Below are positions 58,284 to 64,000 of a stretch of 64,000 nucleotides of DNA, piece by piece (the stretch's first letter is position 1; each line of letters begins with the position of its first letter). The stretch covers positions 23,207 through 87,206 of the forward strand of contig NZ_JACSPN010000004.1 in the NCBI RefSeq assembly GCF_015142735.1. Reading direction: 5' to 3'. The notes below the pieces were generated by a model that was not told the origin of the DNA, did no database searches, and saw only the letters and a program-made list of their open reading frames with translations. This DNA comes from Oerskovia douganii (GTDB taxonomy: Bacteria; Actinomycetota; Actinomycetes; Actinomycetales; Cellulomonadaceae). The translations under genes and the position numbers were made by a program.

Positions 58284-59209
58284 GCTCGATCCCCGTCGTC
58301 GCCCAGACCGCCGGCGCCGGCGCCGCCCGGGCCGCCGCACGGCGCCCGAACCGACGCCCCGTCCGCAAGGGCACGGGTGGCTACACGCGCCGACCCGGCT
58401 GGGTCACCTACACGGTCCTCGGCCTGGTGCTGCTGGTCTCGGTCTTCCCGCTGTACTTCACGATCATCCTGGGCTCCTCGACCCCCGAGGCGATCTCCAA
58501 GGACGCGCTGCCGCAGCTCCTGCCGGACATGAGCCTGTTCACGCAGTTCGCGGAGGTCGTCGGCTCGTCGGCGATCAACTTCTGGAAGGCGTTCACCAAC
58601 TCGGTGATCATCGCGGTCATCACCTCGTTGTCCGTGGTCCTGTTCTCCACGCTCGCGGGCTACTCGTTCGCCAAGCTCCGGTTCCGCGGCCGCGGCCCGC
58701 TGCTCGTCTTCGTCATCGCCACCATGGCCGTGCCGACCCAGCTCGGCGTGATCCCCATGTTCATCCTCATGTCCGACCTCGGGTGGATCGGGAAGCTGCA
58801 GGCCGTGATCGTGCCCTCGCTGGTCACCGCGTTCGGCGTGTTCTGGATGACGCAGTACCTGTCGGAGTCGCTGCCGTTCGAGCTCATCGAGGCCGCGCGC
58901 GTCGACGGGGCCTCGATGTTCCGGACCTTCTGGTCGATCGCCCTGCCCGCGGCACGCCCCGCGGCCGCGATGCTCGGGCTGTTCACGTTCGTGCAGCAGT
59001 GGACGAACTTCTTCTGGCCGTCCATCGTGTTGAACCAGGAGAACCCGACACTGCCGCTCGTGGTGCGGTCGCTGCAGGCGAACTACTTCGTGGACTACTC
59101 GCTCGTCATGGCGGGCGTGTTCCTCGTGACCCTGCCGCTCATCGTGCTGTTCATCTTCACCGGCCGCCAGCTGGTCGCCGGCATCATGCAAGGAGCTGTC
59201 AAGGGATGA
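58280..59209 (+). CDS. cebG: Sugar ABC transporter permease 2
   Basis: A 309-residue MalG-type permease with six membrane segments after a basic N-terminal tail, including VTYTVLGLVLLVSVFPLYF, and the EAA loop ELIEAARVDGASMFRTFWSIALP. ATG 58280 is coupled to the cebF stop (ATGA), and its own stop overlaps the beta-glucosidase start in the same way. The chain of overlaps shows one polycistronic unit from cebE to bglC. Confidence 0.92.
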   Translation: MSSIPVVAQTAGAGAARAAARRPNRRPVRKGTGGYTRRPGWVTYTVLGLVLLVSVFPLYFTIILGSSTPEAISKDALPQLLPDMSLFTQFAEVVGSSAINFWKAFTNSVIIAVITSLSVVLFSTLAGYSFAKLRFRGRGPLLVFVIATMAVPTQLGVIPMFILMSDLGWIGKLQAVIVPSLVTAFGVFWMTQYLSESLPFELIEAARVDGASMFRTFWSIALPAARPAAAMLGLFTFVQQWTNFFWPSIVLNQENPTLPLVVRSLQANYFVDYSLVMAGVFLVTLPLIVLFIFTGRQLVAGIMQGAVKG

Positions 59210-60657
59210 CCGAGATCATCACCCCCCGCCACCTGGGCACGACCGGCCGCGTCGACTTCCCCCAGGGGTTCCTGTGGGGCGCCGCCACGGCCGCGTTCCA
59301 GATCGAGGGGGCCGCGCACACCGACGGCCGCGAGGACTCCGTGTGGGACACGTTCTGCCGGGTCCCGGGCGCGGTCCTGGGCGGCGACGACGGCGAGGTC
59401 GCGTGCGACCACTACCACCGCTACCGCGAGGACGTCGCGCTCCTGGCCGACCTGAACCTGGACACCTACCGCTTCTCGTCGTCGTGGTCGCGCGTCCAGC
59501 CCGGTGGCGGCGCGGTCAACCAGAAGGGCCTGGACTTCTACTCGCGCCTGGTCGACGAGCTCCTCGCCAAGGACCTCCTGCCGTGGATCACGCTGTACCA
59601 CTGGGACCTGCCTCAGGCGATCGAGGACCAGGGCGGATGGACCAACCGCGACACGGCCTACCGGTTCGCCGACTACGCCGTGACGATGCACGAGGCGCTC
59701 GGGGACCGCGTCGGGGTCTGGACGACCCTCAACGAGCCGTGGTGCTCGGCGTTCCTCGGGTACACGGCCGGCGCCCACGCACCGGGCCGCCAGAGCCGCC
59801 CCGACGGCCTCGCCGCGGCGCACCACCTGCTGCTGGGCCACGGCCTCGCGATCCAGGCGCTGCGCGAGCGCGCACCCGAGGCGAACCTCGGGATCACGCT
59901 CAACTTCACGGTCGCGGACCCGGTCGACCCCCAGGACGCGGGGGACGTCGACGCGGCCCGCCGCATCGACGGACAGTTCAACCGGATCTTCCTCGACCCC
60001 GTGATCAAGGGTGAGTACCCGGCCGACGTCCTGGCCGACGTCGCCGAGCACGGCTTCGCGGACCACGTCCGGGACGGGGACCTCGAGATCATCTCGTCGC
60101 CCATCGACGCGCTGGGCGTGAACTACTACCACGGCGAGCTCGTGTCCTCGCGGCCGGCGTCGACCTCGCTCGACGGCTCGGCGCCCGTCGAACGCCCGAC
60201 GTCGAGCCCGTACCCCGCAGCCGACGGCGTGTTCAACCACCCGCGCGGCCTGCCGGTCACGGACCAGAACTGGGAGATCCAGCCCGAGGGGCTCACCCGG
60301 CTGCTCGACCGCCTCCAGAAGGACTACACGGGGCCCGCGGGCGTGCCGCTCTACATCACGGAGAACGGCTGTGCGTTCGACGACGTCGTGGAGGCCGACG
60401 GGTCGGTCGACGACCAGGACAGGGTCGAGTTCTTCGACGCCCACCTGCGGGCCGTCAAGGACTCGATCGACCACGGTGCGGACGTGCGCGGCTACTTCGC
60501 GTGGTCGCTCCTGGACAACTTCGAGTGGTCCTGGGGCTACTCGAAGCGGTTCGGGGTGGTCCGGGTCGACTACGAGACCCAGGAACGCACCGTCAAGGCC
60601 AGCGGTCGCTGGTTCGCGCAGGTCGCGTCGCAGAACGCCGTCCCCGCGCGCCCCTGA
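59206..60657 (+). CDS. bglC: Beta-glucosidase, glycoside hydrolase family 1
   Basis: A 483-residue intracellular enzyme that hydrolyses cellobiose and related beta-glucosides to glucose after uptake by CebEFG. GH1 hallmarks are present: FPQGFLWGAATAAFQIEG at the N-terminus, acid/base TLNEPW with Glu177, nucleophile ITENG with Glu386, and the C-terminal WSLLDNFEWSWGYSKRFG. There is no signal peptide. Its ATG overlaps the cebG stop by four bases. In streptomycetes BglC also lowers the level of the CebR inducer cellobiose. Confidence 0.95.
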   Translation: MTEIITPRHLGTTGRVDFPQGFLWGAATAAFQIEGAAHTDGREDSVWDTFCRVPGAVLGGDDGEVACDHYHRYREDVALLADLNLDTYRFSSSWSRVQPGGGAVNQKGLDFYSRLVDELLAKDLLPWITLYHWDLPQAIEDQGGWTNRDTAYRFADYAVTMHEALGDRVGVWTTLNEPWCSAFLGYTAGAHAPGRQSRPDGLAAAHHLLLGHGLAIQALRERAPEANLGITLNFTVADPVDPQDAGDVDAARRIDGQFNRIFLDPVIKGEYPADVLADVAEHGFADHVRDGDLEIISSPIDALGVNYYHGELVSSRPASTSLDGSAPVERPTSSPYPAADGVFNHPRGLPVTDQNWEIQPEGLTRLLDRLQKDYTGPAGVPLYITENGCAFDDVVEADGSVDDQDRVEFFDAHLRAVKDSIDHGADVRGYFAWSLLDNFEWSWGYSKRFGVVRVDYETQERTVKASGRWFAQVASQNAVPARP

Positions 60658-60689
60658 GGGCACGCCCCGAAACGTGGCAGTTCTCTCAT

Positions 60690-60708
60690 CCAGGCCTGGC
60701 AGGATACT
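60690..60708 (+). promoter_or_regulatory. -10 box and adjacent palindrome upstream of cebR
   Basis: GATACT (60703-60708) ends six bases before ATG 60715, so the regulator mRNA is probably leaderless. The palindrome CCAGGCCTGG (60690-60699) lies just upstream of it and could be an operator; it does not match the CebR consensus. Confidence 0.45.
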
Positions 60709-60714
60709 GAGACC

Positions 60715-61731
60715 ATGAGCACCCTGAGTTCCGCGCCGACCCTGGACGAGGTCGCACAGACGGCCGGCGTGTCCCGCTCGACCGCGTCGCGCGCCATCAA
60801 CGGCGGCCTGCGCGTCTCCCCCGAGGCGCAGGCCGCCGTCGACGCCGCGGTCGCCCAGCTCGGGTACACCCCGAACCGCGCGGCGCGGTCCCTCGTGACC
60901 CGGCGCACCGACTCGATCGCGCTCGTCGTCCCCGAGCCCGACGAGCGCATCCTCACGGACCCCTTCCTGTCGGGCACGCTCCGCGGCGTCAGCGCCGCGC
61001 TCGCCCCCACGGACCTGCAGCTCGTGCTGCTCATCGCACGTCCCGACGAGCACGCGGGGCGCATCGTGCGCTACCTGCGCAGCGGTCACGTCGACGGCGC
61101 GATCATCACCTCGCACCACCGCGAGGACGACCTCGAGGGCGCGGTGCTCGCCTCGCCGCTGCCCGCGGTGTTCGTCGGTCGCCCGTTCACGGCGATGGAG
61201 GACCTCGTCTACGTGGACGTGGACAACGTCGAGGGCGGACGCATCGCGACCCAGCGCCTGATCGACGGCGGCTACCGGCGCATCGCGACGATCTCCGGCC
61301 CGCAGGACATGACGGCGGGCGTGGACCGCCTCACGGGGTGGCGCATGGCTCTGCGTGCGGCCGGCCTGCCCGACGACGCGGTCGCCGCCGGGGACTTCGC
61401 CGCGGCCGGCGGGGCGGCGGCCATGGAGGAGCTCCTCGACCGCCACCCGGACATCGACGCGGTCTTCGCCGCCTCGGACCTCATGGCCGAGGGCGCGCTG
61501 CGCGTGCTGCGGGCCCGGGGGAAGTCCGTGCCCGGCGACGTGGCCGTGGTCGGGTTCGACAACCTGGGCGTCGCCGCGACCATGAGCCCCGCGCTGACCA
61601 CGGTGCAGAACCCCGTCGTGGAGATGGTCAAGGCCGCGACCGGGATGCTGCTCGACCTCATCGCAGGCCGCCCCGTCTCCCGGTCACCGCGGGTCTTCTC
61701 CCCCGAGCTCATCCGCGGGGCGTCGGACTGA
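60715..61731 (+). CDS. cebR: LacI-family repressor of the cellobiose operon
   Basis: A 338-residue LacI/GalR regulator. An N-terminal helix-turn-helix (TLDEVAQTAGVSRSTASRAI, about 8-28) and hinge helix (NRAARSLVTRR) are followed by a periplasmic-binding-protein-like effector domain. It lies directly after bglC, and three 14-bp boxes close to the CebR consensus stand before cebE, so it should repress the operon until cellobiose or a cello-oligosaccharide is present. In Streptomyces cebR lies upstream of cebE instead. Confidence 0.9.
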   Translation: MSTLSSAPTLDEVAQTAGVSRSTASRAINGGLRVSPEAQAAVDAAVAQLGYTPNRAARSLVTRRTDSIALVVPEPDERILTDPFLSGTLRGVSAALAPTDLQLVLLIARPDEHAGRIVRYLRSGHVDGAIITSHHREDDLEGAVLASPLPAVFVGRPFTAMEDLVYVDVDNVEGGRIATQRLIDGGYRRIATISGPQDMTAGVDRLTGWRMALRAAGLPDDAVAAGDFAAAGGAAAMEELLDRHPDIDAVFAASDLMAEGALRVLRARGKSVPGDVAVVGFDNLGVAATMSPALTTVQNPVVEMVKAATGMLLDLIAGRPVSRSPRVFSPELIRGASD

Positions 61732-61879
61732 TCGTGGGCGCGCGGGCGGCCGCCGGTGCTCGTCCCGCCCGGATCCGGTTCCTCACGACCGAGGAGGGCC
61801 GTCGGCTTCCCGCCTCGCGAGGCTGACGCGCATCGATCCGTCGGTCCGGGCCGAGGTCACAGCGACCTGACCGCGCGCT

Positions 61880-62254
61880 CTAGTCGACGTCCCACTGCTC
61901 GACGCGCTCGTCCCCCAGGTCCGCGCCCGCACCACGCGCCGCGACCTCGGCGACCACGGCAGCGACGACCACCTCGACGAGCAACGCGCCGGCGACGGCG
62001 AAGAACGCGGCGTCCGTGGCGCCGTCGGGCTCCAGGACCGACACCACGAGCGCGACCGCGCCGACGACGACCCCTCCTGGGACCACGACCCGGAGCGCCG
62101 CGCGGTGCCCGGCGATCCACCCCGCGTCGCTGCGCTGCGTCGCGGGCGTCCTGATCCCGATCAGGCCGTTGCGGGTCATGCGGTCGGTGGCCCCGAGCCA
62201 GGTGAGCCACACGACCAGGAGCGCGACGGCGACGAGTATCCAGACTGCGAGCAC
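61880..62254 (-). CDS. SdpI-family membrane protein
   Basis: A 124-residue protein with three hydrophobic segments (about 2-18, 55-74 and 84-106). The cytoplasmic loop RMTRNGLIGIRTPATQRSD is the signature of the SdpI/YfhL family, whose founding member gives immunity to the SdpC toxin and binds an autorepressor. GGAAGAGG lies five bases before GTG 62254. It is the last gene of a three-gene unit after an XRE regulator. A link to bacteriocin immunity is possible but not shown. Confidence 0.78.
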   Translation of the reverse strand: MLAVWILVAVALLVVWLTWLGATDRMTRNGLIGIRTPATQRSDAGWIAGHRAALRVVVPGGVVVGAVALVVSVLEPDGATDAAFFAVAGALLVEVVVAAVVAEVAARGAGADLGDERVEQWDVD

Positions 62255-62266
62255 GGGGGCCTCTTC

Positions 62267-62485
62267 CTAGGTGGGGTCGACGGCGACGTCGTCGTCCGGG
62301 GGGACGAACAGCTCCTCGATCGGTGCACCGAGGAGGGCGGACAGGCGGAACGCGAGCGGGAGGCTCGGGTCGAACCGACCCCGCTCGATCGAGATGACGG
62401 TCTGGCGCGAGACCCCGAGCCGCTCGGCGAGCTGGGCCTGTGTCAGCCCGAGGGCCGCGCGGCGCGCGCGCACGTGGTTGTCCAT
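62267..62485 (-). CDS. Small XRE-family transcriptional regulator
   Basis: A 72-residue protein that is almost entirely one helix-turn-helix domain: RRAALGLTQAQLAERLGVSRQTVISIERG, followed by PSLPLAFRLSALLGAPIEELF. Such minimal XRE proteins typically regulate their own operon with a membrane partner. ATG 62485 overlaps the membrane-protein stop by one base, and the SdpI-like gene starts 13 bases after its stop. A palindrome at 62943-62963 over the operon promoter is the likely binding site. Confidence 0.88.
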   Translation of the reverse strand: MDNHVRARRAALGLTQAQLAERLGVSRQTVISIERGRFDPSLPLAFRLSALLGAPIEELFVPPDDDVAVDPT

Positions 62486-62925
62486 CAGCCCGCGACGAGC
62501 TGCGTCCAGTGCGCACGGGCGCGCAGCGCGAAGTCGAGCAGCACGACGACCAGCCCGGCGGCGGGGAGCCAGCGGGCGAGGTCGCCTCCCGCGAGCGCGG
62601 CCACGAGGGCGACGAGCAGCAGGACGCTCACGGCGTCGGGGAACGCCTGGGTGCCGGCGCGCAGGAAGACCTCGCTCTCGACCGACCCCGCGGCCAGCTC
62701 GGGGCCTGACGACTCGGGGACGCGCGCGAACAGGGTCCGGACGAGGAGGTGGACCCCTGCGACCGCCGCGACGAGCAGGCCGACGAGGGCCCCACGAGCA
62801 CCGCGGGCCAGCGCCCCGCCGTCCGACCCGGTGGCCGCGACCCCGAGGGCGGCGCCCAGCACCACGATCACGACGGCGGTCAGGGCGGCGGTCAGGGCGG
62901 CGGTCCGGAGTGCTCGATGCAGCAT
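62485..62925 (-). CDS. Four-helix membrane protein, unknown function
   Basis: A 146-residue protein with four hydrophobic segments and a basic start (MLHRALRTAALTAALTAVV). No motif is recognised. As first gene of the XRE/SdpI-like operon it may be the effector or partner the regulator responds to. The ATG at 62925 lies six bases after a TACTCT -10 box, so the mRNA appears leaderless. Confidence 0.7.
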   Translation of the reverse strand: MLHRALRTAALTAALTAVVIVVLGAALGVAATGSDGGALARGARGALVGLLVAAVAGVHLLVRTLFARVPESSGPELAAGSVESEVFLRAGTQAFPDAVSVLLLVALVAALAGGDLARWLPAAGLVVVLLDFALRARAHWTQLVAG

Positions 62926-62931
62926 GCACCG

Positions 62932-62960
62932 AGAGTAAAGGACGCTTGACATGAGGACAA
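62932..62960 (-). promoter_or_regulatory. Promoter of the XRE/SdpI-like operon
   Basis: On the minus strand: TTGTCC (62955-62960), a 17-base spacer, TACTCT (62932-62937), then six bases to ATG 62925. It is one of the best-formed promoters in the window. Confidence 0.7.
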
Positions 62961-62963
62961 GCG
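62943..62963. promoter_or_regulatory. Inverted repeat CGCTTG-N9-CAAGCG, probable XRE operator
   Basis: Six-base arms at 62943-62948 and 62958-62963 overlap the -35 box and spacer of the operon promoter, the position expected for autorepression. Confidence 0.6.
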
Positions 62964-63003
62964 CGAGCACCGCCGGGGCATCCGGTGTGCGCCGCTCGGG
63001 TCC

Positions 63004-63023
63004 CTTGTGAAGATTCTCACAAG
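63004..63023. promoter_or_regulatory. CRP-family binding site upstream of nrdG
   Basis: CTTGTGA-N6-TCACAAG: a perfect dyad with seven-base arms containing the TGTGA-N6-TCACA consensus of CRP/GlxR-type regulators. It is centred about 126 bases before the nrdG start and 88 bases from the divergent operon's start codon. Confidence 0.75.
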
Positions 63024-63139
63024 CACGCCCGGTGAGTCGCCGGTCACACGCGCGTACCGTCGAGGAACGTCGCGTCGACGCCGACCCGAGCACGCCCGGA
63101 GGGCTCCACGACGCCCATCCACGGACGGAAGGACCTGTC

Positions 63140-63922
63140 ATGGCCGCCCTTGCGAGCTCTCCCCCAGGTCCCTCCGGCCCACCGGTCGCAGCACCGGCCG
63201 CAGAGCACCGGACGTCCCCGAGCCGCGCCCTCGCGCCCCTCGCGGTCGCGGGCATGACGTCCTTCTCGACCGTGGACTGGCCCGGTCGCGCCGTCGCGAC
63301 CGTCTTCCTCCAGGGCTGCCCCTGGCGCTGCACCTACTGCCACAACCCGGACCTCGTCTCGGTCGCTCCGCGCGCGGTCCGGAGCCCCATCCCCTGGCCC
63401 GACGTCGTCGCGTTCCTCGAGCGGCGGCACGGGCTCCTCGACGGGGTCGTCTTCTCGGGCGGCGAGCCCACCCTCCAGCCCGCTCTCCCCGCAGCGATCG
63501 CCGACGTCCGCGACCTGGGCCTCGGCGTCGGGCTGCACACCGGGGGCGCGTGGCCCGTACGCCTCGAGCACGTCCTGCCGCTCGTCGACTGGGTCGGGCT
63601 CGACATCAAGCACCTCCCGGACCGGTACGAGCGGATCACCGGGGCCCGCCCGTCGGGAGAGGCGGCCTACCGGTCGCTCGCCGCCCTGCAGCGTTCGGGG
63701 ATCGCGCACGAGATCAGGACCACGGTCGACCCCACGGTCCACTCGCGCCAGGACGTCCTCGACCTCTGCGGCCGGCTCTCCGCGCTGGGCGTCCGCGGTC
63801 ACGTGCTCCAGGAGGCGCGGCCCCATGGCGCCGACCTCGCGTACGCGGCCGAGCTCGACGGCCGTCGGCTGTCCGACGTGCTCCACGACGACGACCTGCC
63901 GCAGCTCGAACGCCGCACCTGA
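63140..63922 (+). CDS. nrdG: Anaerobic ribonucleotide reductase activating protein-like radical SAM enzyme
   Basis: A 260-residue radical SAM protein with the cluster motif C60-x3-C64-x2-C67 (QGCPWRCTYCHNP), the SAM-binding GGE in FSGGEPTLQ and a core ending near GHVLQEAR. This pattern is that of NrdG-type activases (pyruvate-formate-lyase activator relatives), which install the glycyl radical on NrdD. A 35-residue Pro/Ala-rich N-terminal extension precedes the domain. AAGGA lies eight bases before ATG 63140. No nrdD gene is seen on either side within the window, so its partner is elsewhere or lies beyond the right edge. Confidence 0.85.
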   Translation: MAALASSPPGPSGPPVAAPAAEHRTSPSRALAPLAVAGMTSFSTVDWPGRAVATVFLQGCPWRCTYCHNPDLVSVAPRAVRSPIPWPDVVAFLERRHGLLDGVVFSGGEPTLQPALPAAIADVRDLGLGVGLHTGGAWPVRLEHVLPLVDWVGLDIKHLPDRYERITGARPSGEAAYRSLAALQRSGIAHEIRTTVDPTVHSRQDVLDLCGRLSALGVRGHVLQEARPHGADLAYAAELDGRRLSDVLHDDDLPQLERRT

Positions 63923-64000
63923 TCGTGCTGGCAGCCGCTCAGCGAGGAGCAGCAGCGCGAGGTGTCGGCTGGTTCGCACTGGGATCCCGGCCTTGTGCAG
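63923..64000. other. Right-edge intergenic sequence
   Basis: The 78 bases after nrdG contain no gene, hairpin or promoter that I can support. Confidence 0.5.

Noticed and set aside
63004..63023. The dyad before nrdG considered as an FNR box
   Set aside because: FNR sites are TTGAT-N4-ATCAA; this sequence is TGTGA-N6-TCACA, the CRP form.

Overview
The window is very GC-rich, gene-dense DNA with GTG/TTG starts, 1- and 4-base gene overlaps and many apparently leaderless genes. Together with whiB1, pdtaS, purE/purK, a UDP-galactofuranose pathway and a CebR-type cellobiose operon, this points to a cellulolytic actinobacterium, most likely Cellulomonadaceae or Promicromonosporaceae (Cellulomonas, Oerskovia or Cellulosimicrobium type). 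That placement is inferred from gene content only. No rRNA, tRNA, CRISPR array, transposase or phage gene was seen.

Region 1 (1-35.7 kb) is a large surface-glycopolymer locus. From the left edge it holds a galactofuranosyltransferase (GlfT2 type, cut by the window), UDP-galactopyranose mutase, a DUF6541 membrane protein, two GT2 transferases (one GlfT1-like), a nucleotide-sugar dehydrogenase, a UDP-GlcNAc 2-epimerase, further GT2 and GT4 enzymes, a PglK-like ABC flippase, an O-acyltransferase, a tandem pair of mosaic glycosyltransferases, a polyprenol-phosphate type GT2 with GtrA, and two exported cell-wall proteins (SpoIID domain; amidase domain) that both end in FG-GAP repeats. At 30-32.6 kb lie WbpB-, WbpE- and WbpD-like enzymes. 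With the dehydrogenase and epimerase they make a complete candidate route to a 2,3-diacetamido-mannuronic acid nucleotide. A GT2/DUF2304 pair and an LCP-family ligase close the region. The inferred job is synthesis, membrane translocation and peptidoglycan attachment of a polymer containing galactofuranose and a diacetamido uronic acid.

Region 2 (35.7-47.9 kb) holds purE-purK, a second GtrA protein, a lipoprotein with a D-glucuronyl C5-epimerase-like domain, an OmpR-type and a NarL-type two-component system, and a MacB/FtsX-type ABC exporter. Region 3 (47.9-55.5 kb) holds a 1460-residue three-module FtsK/EccC-like ATPase, a small membrane protein, whiB1, the convergent kinase pdtaS and a DUF2505 protein. 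Region 4 (55.5-61.7 kb) is a cellobiose/cello-oligosaccharide operon (binding protein, two permeases, GH1 beta-glucosidase) with three CebR-like operators, followed by its LacI-family regulator. Region 5 (61.9-64 kb) is a small XRE-regulator/SdpI-like membrane protein operon with its own operator, and an NrdG-type radical SAM activase preceded by a perfect CRP-type box.

The most unusual items are the tandem glycosyltransferases with a 560-bp near-identical C-terminal block and diverged N-terminal segments, the dispersed diacetamido-uronate pathway, the family of DUF6541 paralogues including a shortened one, and the recurring -10 box placed 6-8 nt before start codons.
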